Below, piece after piece: positions 8,820 through 19,600 of a stretch of 64,000 bases of DNA. The first letter of the stretch is position 1. Each line of letters opens with the position of its first letter. The stretch is from the NCBI RefSeq assembly GCF_037892425.1, contig NZ_JBBKTT010000001.1, forward strand, positions 3,472,001-3,536,000, written 5' to 3'. Origin of the DNA: Lacibacter sp. H375 (GTDB lineage Bacteria; Bacteroidota; Bacteroidia; Chitinophagales; Chitinophagaceae). Made by a program: the position numbers and the translations under genes. A model generated the notes under the pieces. That model made no database searches, had not been told where the DNA came from, and was given only the letters and a program-made list of their open reading frames with translations.

Positions 8820-9707
8820 CTATAGTTCATTTATTTTATTGTCAATAAATCCCGGGCATAAACTTTCAAACACCAAGGTAGGAGAAGTAACTGCCATAGC
8901 TCCGCACACCGCTCCATATTGCAAACATTTTTGTAGTGAGAAGTTTTGGAGATAGGCATACAGGAAACCGGAAAAAAAACTATCACCGGCGCCATTACTA
9001 TCTGTTATCGGAACGTTTTGTAAAGCAGGCTGCTCCAGCCATTCGCCATTTTTGGTGAGCAGGCTGGCGCCTTGCTTTCCGTGGGTGCAAATCACTAATT
9101 CTTTACCCCTGTTCATCAATTGCTGCATAGTGTTTTTATAGTCAGGCAAATTATCAGAACTTAAGTGGATGAATTGAGCTGCATCAATAAAGTCTTCATG
9201 ATACATATTTTTTCCATCGTAATCATGCAAGTCTGTCCACACCGGTTTGTTATGTTTTTTTATTAGTGGAATCAAATGCCGGCAATAAGAAATAATATTC
9301 AGTACAATCAAGGTGGAACGTTCGAGCAATTTCTCAATAACAGTTGTATTGTGCTCAATAATTTCTGACGATTGTTTAATGAACATGGATATCCTTCCGC
9401 CGTTTGCATCCATAATATTAATATGACGTTCAGTTCCTGCCGGGTCTGTATCAAAAAAGGTTTCTACTCCTTGTTCTTTCAGGAAGAGTTTGATTTTTGC
9501 CCCATACTCATCATTTCCAACAACAGAATACAACGTGTTGGATAAACCCAGTTTGGTTAACGCCAGTGCTTTGCCGCTCCCCGTAGATCCTACACCTTCG
9601 TTGAAGGGTGCTTTGTGTATGGTTTGCGGAATTGGTTGTGGAAAGTTGGACAAGTACACAACATGATCAAACGTTGTACCTCCCAAAACAGCTACATGTT
9701 GATTCAT
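8820..9707 (-). CDS. PfkB-family carbohydrate kinase
   Basis: A 295-residue cytosolic kinase of the ribokinase/PfkB superfamily. The N-terminal strand VAVLGGTTFDHVV and the glycine pair in EGVGSTGSGKALALTKLG form the sugar-binding lid and first signature. The C-terminal signature DSNGAGDSFFSGF contains the catalytic Asp and the anion hole. The family phosphorylates sugars, nucleosides or related alcohols with ATP; the specificity is not readable here. It is transcribed away from the adjacent reductase gene, with a 117-base shared upstream region. No clear terminator was seen beyond its 3' end. Confidence 0.88.
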   Translation of the reverse strand: MNQHVAVLGGTTFDHVVYLSNFPQPIPQTIHKAPFNEGVGSTGSGKALALTKLGLSNTLYSVVGNDEYGAKIKLFLKEQGVETFFDTDPAGTERHINIMDANGGRISMFIKQSSEIIEHNTTVIEKLLERSTLIVLNIISYCRHLIPLIKKHNKPVWTDLHDYDGKNMYHEDFIDAAQFIHLSSDNLPDYKNTMQQLMNRGKELVICTHGKQGASLLTKNGEWLEQPALQNVPITDSNGAGDSFFSGFLYAYLQNFSLQKCLQYGAVCGAMAVTSPTLVFESLCPGFIDNKINEL

Positions 9708-9824
9708 TAATCAAATTTTAGTATAAAAATTGCAAATATCTTTTATTTCTGATTCTTCACTGCTGCTGTTTAAATAATTACAGGCAGTCACCATTGACTC
9801 AATTGAGCGGAAATTTTATACAAA

Positions 9825-10946
9825 ATGGCCGTGATAGTGCAAAGGGACAGTCTCCTTAGACTAATAGATTTGTTTAAAAAAGTGAAGCAACATTATTCCT
9901 GGAAAACAGCTGGTATTATCAGGGAAACATCACAGTCGGTTACCATATTTTTCGACACCCAAGGCATTGATTTCTCTTTCAAGGCAGGGCAATTTATAAA
10001 TCTTACGTTATCGATTAATGGAGAAAGCTTTACCCGCTCATATTCATTAAGCAGTGCTCCCGGCGAGGAAAAATATCCGGCAATAACTGTAAAAGCTGTG
10101 GCAGGAGGAATAATGAGTAATTATATTGTAGGGTATGCCGAGGAGATCACAGAATGGGGAATCGACGGGCCGCATGGTTTATTTCATGTTACAAACGAAG
10201 ATAAAAACAGCAGGTGGATTGTATTGATAGCAGGTGGTAGTGGCATTTCTCCGCTTTATTCAATTTTAAAATATCTATTGATATCATCTGCAACCAATAT
10301 TTTACTGATCTACTCCAACAAAAACGAAGAAGATGTAATTTTTGCAGATGCATTAACTTATATGCAGCGATCATTTTCTCATCGTCTGAGAATTGTAAAG
10401 GTTTTTACAGATCGTACCGGAATCAGTAATTCAAGGTGGACTGAAATTATTGAAGGCCGTCTCACTCGCATCCGTTTAAAAAAGATCATCAAACAATACT
10501 TAGGTGAGCAGTACCTGTCTGCTCAATATTTTGTTTGTGGTCCGGAAGGGTTACAAAATTTGGCATCAGAAGTAGCTGACGGTCTTGGTATTCCTGTTAA
10601 TCAATTTCATAAGGAAAGCTTTTTTCCTAAATCTGAAAAAATTTCAATTAGTCTGCCACAAATAATGCAGGAAGTGTTACTTCATCACTATGAGCGAACC
10701 AATTTACTGGAGATAGCACCAGAGAAAACAATTCTTGACGCAGCCTTGGAAGATCATGTCCCTGTGCAATATTCCTGCAAAAACGGAACCTGTGGAATGT
10801 GTATTGCGAAACTCACTTCCGGTAATGTGCATATGAAACAGAATTATGCATTACAAGCCGACCAAATAGCCAAAGGCTACATTTTGCTTTGCCAGAGTCA
10901 TCCATTGGATAGCAATGTTACAGTTGAAGTAAATGAATCTATCTGA
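9825..10946 (+). CDS. Ferredoxin-reductase-like oxidoreductase with C-terminal 2Fe-2S domain
   Basis: A 373-residue cytosolic flavoprotein. The FAD-binding motif RSYSLSSAPG lies near residue 68, and the NAD(P)-binding domain follows with IAGGSGISPLYSIL. The C-terminal plant-type ferredoxin domain carries Cys318, Cys323 and Cys326 (SCKNGTCGMC) and Cys356 in LLCQSH, the complete four-cysteine set. The domain order FAD-NAD-2Fe-2S matches reductase components of ring hydroxylases and phenylacetyl-CoA epoxidase and also Hcr-type reductases. No oxygenase gene is adjacent, so its electron acceptor is unknown. Confidence 0.87.
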   Translation: MAVIVQRDSLLRLIDLFKKVKQHYSWKTAGIIRETSQSVTIFFDTQGIDFSFKAGQFINLTLSINGESFTRSYSLSSAPGEEKYPAITVKAVAGGIMSNYIVGYAEEITEWGIDGPHGLFHVTNEDKNSRWIVLIAGGSGISPLYSILKYLLISSATNILLIYSNKNEEDVIFADALTYMQRSFSHRLRIVKVFTDRTGISNSRWTEIIEGRLTRIRLKKIIKQYLGEQYLSAQYFVCGPEGLQNLASEVADGLGIPVNQFHKESFFPKSEKISISLPQIMQEVLLHHYERTNLLEIAPEKTILDAALEDHVPVQYSCKNGTCGMCIAKLTSGNVHMKQNYALQADQIAKGYILLCQSHPLDSNVTVEVNESI

Positions 10947-11051
10947 AAAATATAAACTTTATGGGCTATAGTATAATAACAACAGTATCTGTATAGAATA
11001 ATTTTGAATCAGAATAATTGATAGAATTTGTAAATATTAAAACGTAAAAAA

Positions 11052-11371
11052 ATGAACGAAGAAACACGCACAAATCAAACAGGCAGGGCATTTTGCCTCT
11101 TTGATAACATTGACATTGCAGATTACTCAAAACTGGAAGAATATAAAGAGAAAGTTTTTCCGGTTGTAAGTGCATTTGGAGGTAAATATTCAGTTGCCAG
11201 TGAACGTATAAGAGTGGTTGAAGGGAATTGGCGGCCTCGTTTTTAGTAATGATTGAGTTTCCGAGCTTTGAGGAAGCCAATCGATGGTATGATTCGGAAG
11301 AGTATAAAGAGTTGAAAAATTTGCGACAGTCTTCGGGAAAGTTCGACGGGATTATAGTAGAAGGACTCTGA
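11052..11371 (+). pseudogene. DUF1330 family protein, frameshifted
   Basis: The first 64 codons (11052-11246) encode the N-terminal half of a DUF1330-type ferredoxin-fold protein and stop at a TAG just after a run of five T (11240-11244). From about 11248 another frame continues the same family with MIEFPSFEEANRWYDSEEY and runs to the stop at 11371. Adding one T to the run restores a single 106-codon frame, about the usual size for the family. DUF1330 proteins are small cytosolic proteins of unknown function. The break may be a real mutation or a homopolymer sequencing error. Confidence 0.75.
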
Positions 11372-11479
11372 AATTAGTGGAGGAACTGATATTTGAATCC
11401 AGGGTCTGAATCCAAAATCTTAAATCTTCGAAAGTAAACAGTTAAAAGGATTGCATAAGCGAGCAATAAAAATAGTGGT

Positions 11480-11683
11480 ATGAAAAAGTATACACATATT
11501 ATCAATGGAATGCATGGTGAACACTGTGTAAATGTTATTAAAACTGTTCTCTCAAAACAGCAAGGAGTTACAATCCATGATGTGGAGCCGGGCAAAGCAA
11601 TAATTAGTCTTGATGAATCTTTAAATTCAAACGATAGCATTATATCAGCTATCGAAAAAATGGGTTATAAAGTAGTTAGGTGA
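11480..11683 (+). CDS. Degenerate heavy-metal-associated (HMA) domain protein
   Basis: A 67-residue protein of the exact size and fold pattern of copper chaperones (strand-helix-strand-strand-helix-strand), ending with IEKMGYKVVR as HMA domains do. The metal site GMxCxxC is altered to GMHGEHC: the first cysteine is replaced by glycine while the second is kept. One cysteine and two histidines could still bind a metal, but classical Cu(I) transfer is doubtful. No copper ATPase or other metal gene is nearby. It stands alone, 108 bases after the DUF1330 gene. Confidence 0.7.
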   Translation: MKKYTHIINGMHGEHCVNVIKTVLSKQQGVTIHDVEPGKAIISLDESLNSNDSIISAIEKMGYKVVR

Positions 11684-11839
11684 TAGTACTGTTACCAATT
11701 GTATCAGACGATCGACAGGGGTACAGTCGCTGGTAAGAGGGAATATTGAAATACGCAGGATGCCGGCAAATTTTCAGCAAGTTTCGGGTTTGATGATGCC
11801 AAACTTCTCTCGACATTTACAGTAAGAAATTACAGTGAA

Positions 11840-12685
11840 ATGAAGGAGCAACAACCGGTGACATACAAACGAATTGCAGAAGCAATTGAGTACATCAAGG
11901 CAAATTTCAGGGAGCAGCCCAATCTTGATGAAGTTGCAAAGAAGGTGCATTTAAGCCCGTTTCATTTTCAAAGGCTGTTCAGCGAGTGGGCCGGCACAAG
12001 TCCTAAGAAATTTTTGCAGTACACAACATTAGAATATGCAAAGGAACTATTAAAAGAGAACCAGGCCACGTTGTTTGATGCGGCTTACGAAACAGGTCTT
12101 TCAGGCACAGGAAGATTGCATGATCTGTTTATAAATATAGAAGGGATGACTCCGGCCGAGTATAAAAATGGAGGTAAAAATCTTGATATCAACTACAGTT
12201 TTGCAGAAAGTCCTTTCGGAAATATCATCGTAGCATCAACACAGAAAGGCATTTGTTATATGGCTTTTGCCGACGATGAACATCTTGCATTTGATGCACT
12301 GCGAAATCATTTCCCGAATGCCCGTTTGAGACAAATGGTTGATCTCATTCAGCAAAACGCTTTATACATCTTCACGCAGGATTGGACAAAACTCAATCAA
12401 ATAAAACTGCACTTAAAAGCAACCGACTTTCAACTAAAAGTTTGGCAAACATTGTTGAAAGTTCCAATGGGAAAGCTTACGACCTATGGAGCAATTGCTG
12501 ATATAATAGAAAACCCAAATGCTTCAAGGGCTGTAGGTACTGCAATTGGCAGTAACCCTGTAGCATTTTTAATTCCCTGTCATCGTGTTATTCAATCTTC
12601 CGGTGTAACAGGAGGATATATGTGGGGTACAACAAGAAAAACGGCCATCATTGGTTGGGAAGGAGCGAAAACACATCCACAGTAA
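11840..12685 (+). CDS. AraC-type HTH fused to methylated-DNA-protein-cysteine methyltransferase (Ada-like)
   Basis: A 281-residue bifunctional protein. Residues 1-105 form an AraC-type double HTH, with YIKANFREQPNLDEVAKKVHLS and the second helix pair ending in MTPAEYKNGG. Residues from about 115 to the end form an O6-alkylguanine-DNA alkyltransferase: LKVWQTLLKVPMGKLTTYG is the DNA-binding helix-turn-helix and PCHRV contains the acceptor Cys247. It removes O6-methylguanine by suicidal alkyl transfer and may also regulate genes. Compared with enteric Ada it lacks the N-terminal zinc domain that repairs phosphotriesters and senses methylation, so self-activation by the Ada mechanism is unlikely. 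Confidence 0.88.
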   Translation: MKEQQPVTYKRIAEAIEYIKANFREQPNLDEVAKKVHLSPFHFQRLFSEWAGTSPKKFLQYTTLEYAKELLKENQATLFDAAYETGLSGTGRLHDLFINIEGMTPAEYKNGGKNLDINYSFAESPFGNIIVASTQKGICYMAFADDEHLAFDALRNHFPNARLRQMVDLIQQNALYIFTQDWTKLNQIKLHLKATDFQLKVWQTLLKVPMGKLTTYGAIADIIENPNASRAVGTAIGSNPVAFLIPCHRVIQSSGVTGGYMWGTTRKTAIIGWEGAKTHPQ

Positions 12686-12757
12686 TTGCGCAAGTTTCGG
12701 GTTTTCTGTTTTTTACAGATTATTCAACTTTGTGTTGAATAAGACAAGAATAAAAAA

Positions 12758-13480
12758 ATGAAAACATTTATCTTAATACACGGCTCATGGCATAGCTCGT
12801 GGAACTGGCACAAAGTAATTCCCATTTTGGAAAAGCTGGGGCATAAAGTATATGCAATTGATTTGCCGGGTATGGGTAGAGATAAAACGCCCATCAGCAA
12901 GGTGAAGCTTCACTCAACTGTACAAGGTGTTTGCGATTTAATAGACAGTATTGAAGGAAAAGTTATTCTTGTTGGTCATAGTAAAAACGGAATTGTTATT
13001 TCGCAGGCTGCAGAATATCGTCCTCAAAAAATTGAAAAATTGATTTACCTCGCAGCGTATTTAATACCAAACGGGAAAACACAGGCAGAGTATTCTGCAT
13101 TAGATGTAAATGGTGTATTGAAGCCATACGTTACCAGGCATCCGGAATTGAATGCGCACACATTGCAAACGGAAATTTATAAAGAAGGTCTTTACCACGA
13201 TTGTGATGATTCTATTACAGAGTTGGCTAAACTCTTGTTAAGTCACGAGCCGGTAGAATCAGGCATCACGCCTTTGCAATTAACTGAAGCAAATTTCGGT
13301 TCAGTACGCAGATTTTATATTGAATGTACCGACGACCGGGCTGTTACGCCATTTATTCAACAGAAAATGTACAATGAAACTGTTTGCGAAAAAGTTTACC
13401 GGATGCATACCAGCCACTCCCCATTTTTTAGTAGGCCGAAAGAGCTTTGTGATTTGTTTATGGAGATAGCTTCGTTTTAA
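12758..13480 (+). CDS. Alpha/beta hydrolase, hydroxynitrile-lyase/MES-like
   Basis: A 240-residue cytosolic alpha/beta hydrolase. The opening ILIHGSWHSSWNWHKVIP carries the HG oxyanion segment, and the nucleophile elbow is GHSKNG, with Asn where most members have Gly. The acid is in the segment ECTDDRAVTP and the base in HTSHSPFF, both in the expected order. The closest recognisable pattern is the hydroxynitrile lyase/methylesterase group (PF12697). The natural substrate is unknown. It starts 72 bases after the AraC-MGMT gene. Confidence 0.85.
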   Translation: MKTFILIHGSWHSSWNWHKVIPILEKLGHKVYAIDLPGMGRDKTPISKVKLHSTVQGVCDLIDSIEGKVILVGHSKNGIVISQAAEYRPQKIEKLIYLAAYLIPNGKTQAEYSALDVNGVLKPYVTRHPELNAHTLQTEIYKEGLYHDCDDSITELAKLLLSHEPVESGITPLQLTEANFGSVRRFYIECTDDRAVTPFIQQKMYNETVCEKVYRMHTSHSPFFSRPKELCDLFMEIASF

Positions 13481-13580
13481 CAGTCAATGCTCAAAAATGG
13501 AATAAACAGCAAAAAGAAAGCGGATCAAATGAATGACTTTCTATTTACTGTCCCTTTTGCATGCGAATATTTATTACGAT

Positions 13581-13616
13581 AAAAAGCAGAGTTCCCACCT
13601 TAAGGCAGGAACTCTG
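13581..13616 (-). terminator. Terminator of the GH128-like giant gene
   Basis: The 9-bp arms CAGAGTTCC (13587-13595) and GGAACTCTG (13608-13616) form a hairpin; on the minus strand it is followed by a run of five T (13581-13585). It lies just beyond the 3' end of the minus-strand gene and can also act on the convergent hydrolase transcript. Confidence 0.75.
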
Positions 13617-13642
13617 TTCGATTAACATAGGAACGGTATAAA

Positions 13643-16600
13643 CTAATCCGATTGTTTAATCAGCATTGTTGTCATTTTCCTTTCGCCTTGTATTACTTCT
13701 AAGACATACATTCCAGGGGAATACCTGTTGCCAATTTGTATCGTTTGTCCCGCTGTTATGTTTCTTATCAACTCCATTTCCTTGCCAGTGATACTAAGCA
13801 CCCTTACATTAATCGGCGTTTTTGTATCCATGCTTTCGATGTTGAGCATAAAATACGAAGTACTTGGATTGGGATATGCTTTGATGCCAAATTTCAGAAC
13901 CGACAGTAAATCGATCTGCTCAACATTGTTGTTACTTCTTGTTGTTATTGCAGAACAAATTCCTCCACCCGAAACAGCCGCTTCGCCGCCATTTAAACTT
14001 TGTTGAATTGTTGCTGTTCCATTCCAATTGCTCGAATACCAAATACCACCTGCTTTCCGGTAAAGTGTAACGGCTACTTTCTGATTACATTGGTTTTGAT
14101 AAATAACCATTTCAAATGTTGATCCACCTTCGATTTGAACAAGGCTCAGATCCGGCATCTGTTCGTATAGATTGGCTTTTGCACTGAATGTAGCAGTGGC
14201 AGTTGGTGTGCCTACATTTAAGGATGAAATGGCACTGGTAGCAATAATGTAGGTATGCAGTTCTGTATCTAACATTCCATCAGGTTTATAATAACTGCGT
14301 ATTAGTAAATTGGCTTTACCTTTTGGATTTGTTCCGGACTTGGTATAAGAGATGTCGGCCTGGAAATCTGTATTCAATCCTGACTTGCCCCTGATATAAC
14401 CGGAAGAACTGATATTTTCTATTCTTCCGCCACCTACCATGTATCCACCTGGTACCGGTTTAGAAACCGTAACGATTGTTTGAGCCGATGACAGGTTCGG
14501 GTTATTCGTATATGCTCCGGAAACACCAACTGCTATCTGGAAGTTTTGTGCATTATTCGATCCAATATTAAAGTTCACAATAGCACTTGCTGTACCAATT
14601 GAACCATCATTGATATCGATTAAACCTACAGGAAGATTTTGTGCCCCGTTGATTGGCGTTAATGTATTGCCATTCACAATGTAGAAGGTAACTTTTGCAC
14701 CTCTCATATCACCTCTTGGTGCATTATTATCTCTGATAGTAGTTGACAATGTAACTGAAGCAGAATTTGAATTTGGTCCTGAAGTCCATGCAAACAAAGT
14801 ACCTGTGTAGAAACCAACAAAGTCGTTATAAGGACTTGCATTGCGAGCCAATACTGTTAGCGGTTTCGCTTGCGAACTTCCTTCATAATTATTATTTGTA
14901 CTGCTGAATAATGCAGTAACTATATAAGGATTTGCTGCAGGAAGATTCGATACCTGTGGTGCCATAGTTGCTTGAACCATACCTTCCTGATCACCAGGGA
15001 TTGGTACTACTGCAACAGGTGAACCATATGCTATACCTCCAATAGAGAATTGCACAGTTCCTGTTAAAGCACCTGCTGTGTTTGCCGGTTTTATTTTTGC
15101 AGTCATTGTTAAAGGATCCATATAACGAACCGTTGCGGCGCTTGTAATCAGCGTAGTTGTTGTGCCTGCCTTGTTAATTTTTGCATCCGTTGTTGCTGCG
15201 TTATTCAACAATGTATAATTGCCTGCATCATTTCCGGAAATGTTGATGCCTGATACAGCAACATCCCATGTTCCGGCATTAAAATCGGCAAAGTTCGCTG
15301 TAGTGAATGATGCGGATAAATCATCTCCGGCAACTTTATCTGTGGAAAGTATAACGTCAGCTACTGTGTTTCCATCATACACTTTATCAACACCGGTAGC
15401 TGTAACCGTTAAGTCTTTAGCTGTTATAACAGCATTGTTACTTGTAGTAGCATCGGTTTGTGAAAGCTCGTAGTTACCTGCAGCAGCTCCTGTTAGTTCA
15501 AGACCCGAAACAGTTATTACGTGATTTGTACTTACAATTTTAGAATCAAAATTGGCACTTGTATGAGTAATATTGAAGACATCATTATTTATTCTGTCAT
15601 CAGATAACTTCACATTTGCTGTTGTGTTTAAAGGATCGGTCGTAACACTTGCATCTGTATTACCATCATATACTTTAGAAAAACCTGTTGTGGCTGTTAC
15701 AGTAAGTGTTCTTTTTTCAATTTGAAGATTACCATTATCAATATCAATATTGTAGTTAGGATTTGAACCTAGGGCAATAGTAATTGGGTAGATACCTGCT
15801 GATGAAAACTTCTCAGCACTGGTTGAAAGGGTATAGTTTAAAACATCGCCATTGATCGTACCAGCAACAGTTGCATCAAGAGCTGGGTTATCATCACCAT
15901 ACGTTTTTGTTTTATCATTTGCTGCAATGGTTGCTGTAATCGGATGAACAGTAAGGCTGACTACATTGGCAGAAATAGTTCCGCAACTGTTTGTTACAAC
16001 ACATTTGTATTGGTAACCGCTCATTGAAACTGTTAATGAACTGATATCAAGTTGCGCAGAATTATATCCTGTGTAGATACTTCCCGGATTATTTTCAGAA
16101 GCAGTAATGTTTGCAAACCCACTGCCTGTATTGATTTGCCATTGGTAAATGATAGCTGTACCTTCTCCAACAAATGAGAAACGTGCTGTATCACCATAGC
16201 TTTTCTCCCTGTCAACCGGCTCTGTTGTAACAGACGGTACAACACAAGTTAAGTCATAAGCACCTGTTATAGTACGAGGCTGCGTTGGAGTGAATTGATT
16301 GTTATATCCCCGTTGAGAAGAAGCTGCAATAGTTCCACCGCTTGAACTCACACCTGAAAGTGAATACACATTTCCGCCCGGAACAGTAACTGTTGCAGGG
16401 TAAGAGAAATAGATCTCTTTATTGGTAGCCACAGGTGCTGTGAAATCTGTTGCTGCAGTTAATGGCGCACTCAGTGTAGTAGGGTTAGTGTAAAATTTGT
16501 AATTCACACTTGCAGCGGTTGCACCTACAGGTAAACCATTTGTTGTGAATGTAACATCGCTTATTGGTTGTTCTTTTATTACTATTTTATCAAGAAAAGG

Positions 16601-19600
16601 AGCATCAGTACCTGTTGCTCGCATTTCAATGCTGTTGATACCTTGTATTAATGCAAGCGGAATCGTTTTTATACCTGGCGAGCCGCCTTCAAAACACCAG
16701 TTACCGGTTGGGCCAAAAGCGTAAGTAACAAACGCCGCTCCGTTTACGGAGATTCTTAAATTACGAACTGTCTTAGAAATATAGGAAACGTCAACATCAT
16801 AAGTCTTTGCTTCGGCACATAAAATATTATTGTAACGGATACCATTTGCAGAAGGTAAGCCAGGGTTTGCCAACGAACCGTTTGAAGATGTAGTGCAGGC
16901 AACAATAGTTGTTGTGCCCACCATTTCTGCCAACTCTGCTTCAAGATCAACATTTGTTAAAGGTGCTTTTTCCAGTTTTATTTTGTCCATTGCAGGAGCA
17001 TCTGTGCCTGCAGGTGTAAGTTCAATTGTATTCAAACCTCTTCTCAATATCACTACAACTTCATGTATTGCCGGAGAACCTAGGGTAGGATTTGAAGCGT
17101 CAATAAAACACCAGTTGCCTGAAGGCACTACGGTCTGTCTGTTCATGAGTGTTCCATTCACTCTCACTCTGAAATTCCTGGCAACTTTGCTCATGTAAGA
17201 CACTTTTAATTTATAAGCCCCTGCATCTTCCGCAACAATTTGAGTAAAACGAATACCATTAGAGGTTGAAAGACCCATAGAAACCTGTTGTCCGTTCGAT
17301 GAATTAACGCAAGATTGAATTGTTGTTGTACCAAACCTTTCTGCAAGCTCTGCTTCAAATTCTAATTGTGCAGAGAGCAGTAATACATTCGGGTCAGTTG
17401 CTTCAGGATTTTTTCCCTTTGTTGATACAGCAAGACGATCAACCTGTACATTACCACCGGCAATTGCAATTTTTACGATGTGCTGACCAGCAGTCAAAAA
17501 ATAACTGAAACTTCTGTCTGCCGTTCCGTAACTGTAATGAAATTTCTTCCAATACCATTCATAAACTGCACTTCCCAAACGATCCCATTTACGATAGGGC
17601 TCATCATCAACAGCGATCCATAAACTGTTCTCGCCTGCATTGATAGCTTTTATTTTTGCCCACAGTTCATATTCATCAGCCTGTGCAATATTGATGGTGA
17701 ATGTAATTTGATTATCAGTGCCTGCGGGAGGTTGAGGTGAAGTGATGTTGTTTGCACTCTTGAGATATGCGCCTGCAACTGCACTGGTAGATGTTTCAAT
17801 GTTCCAGTTTGCACCACGTGGCGCATTTTCTGCTTCATGGAAAGTGAGGATGTCAGTTACATCCAAACCAAACTTCACATTAGAAGGAGTACAGTAACCG
17901 GTATTTTTTATCAACGCTTCCAGATTCTCTTGACCGTTAGTAATCACAATCTGATCAAGCTTAATATTGGCGTTGGGGAATTCAACCGTTAAGCGATGCA
18001 ACCCGGTTCCGAGGTCATAAAATCTTGGCATCTGGAACCATGTAAAGGTTGCACTTGTAAACGGTGACAACTGTTCCGTTGCAGCACCGTCCATTCCTAT
18101 TTTGATTGCTCCCGTTCCGTTTGAAGCTGAGCGGATATAAATACGATAAGTACCTGCAACTGATGTTTCAAATTCAAAATGTATTTGTTTGGCCAGTGCT
18201 GTTGCACCTGCAAGACTTGCATCGCCTTTCAAGTATAAACCATTTGATGCGTTTGCATCAGGTAATACCGTCCATTGATTACCGATATATTTTCCACACT
18301 CTGCTTCAAAAACAGTTGTGTTTAAAACTGGAGTGACATAAGTTTGATCTAATCCATCAAGATTGTTTGCACATTTAACTGTTGCTGCAGGTATTGAAGG
18401 CGATGATATATGATTCATATATAATTCGCCGATGTTGGTTAATACACCATTCTCATAATAATTCGCCGGCGTTTGCGGAACAGTAGCATATTGAGGATTG
18501 GGTTGGAAGTATGCATACCGCTCTACATAATCTAAACTTTCAAGATAGGGAAGAGCCAGTTCAAGAAACGCCTGCTGAATTGGATTGCCACGATTTGGAT
18601 TGGCATTAAATTCTGTGATCCAGATCGGTAATTTGTAAATATTGTAAACGCTTGCGAGATAGGATTTGAACCGATTGAAAATTTGTTGTGGATCAGCATT
18701 CGGGCTGTTGGCAGGATTGCTTCCCCAATCGTACCAATGCACAGCAACAAAATCAAAACGCACATCTTTTGCTTTTGCAAGAGTTGCAAAATCTTTTAAC
18801 CAGCCGGTTGGTCCGTTTTCTCTTGGTGCCGGTGTTCCTAACCTTACACCAAGACTCATTAGATTTTCGTAATAGGCAACTGCTACTGCAGGCTCACATA
18901 GATTATTAAACTGACCTGATTGATCTTCGCAGTTATCAGATTCATTGAAACCTAAAACATGCGTTGTTTTTTTCTTGCCGGTGATCAGGTTAAGTGCAGT
19001 TGGGAATGTTCCGCTTGCTCCCCATGCCATCGGTACATATTCGTAATTAGGTAATGAATTATTATTATTGTTCCAGTTATAAAACCAACCGGTATTCAAT
19101 TGATCATAAAAACCACCTGTACCTTTTTTGATCACCCAGTTCCATGGTACAACCCTAATGAAACTTACATTTCCCTGTAATGCTGCATCAAGCGTATTCA
19201 CTGTAAGGTCTGCCTCTGATGCAATGTAAACCCTGCTTTTTCCTGTGCCGTTATCGTTTACAGCCAGTGTGGCCATAAAACCTCTCTTAAGTTTGAATGA
19301 ACGGATGTTGTTATTCATTCCATTGGGTACGGATGCGCCTTTGTAAATAATATCTTCATTTACATCGGCAGAAGAACCTTGCAAATTTGAACTGCTGTAA
19401 ATCTTTGCAGGAGCAAATGAACCTGAAAGCGGCCTTACAACCGAGCCGCTTTGATAATATTGATTGATGCGGAAATTATTATCTAAAGTACCTGTAACAT
19501 CATTTATAAAAATATTACTCAATTTTGCTTGAAGGCTTACTGGATTATCCTGCTTGAAGTAAACCCATGATGCAGCATCGAGAAAATTCAATGAAAGAGA

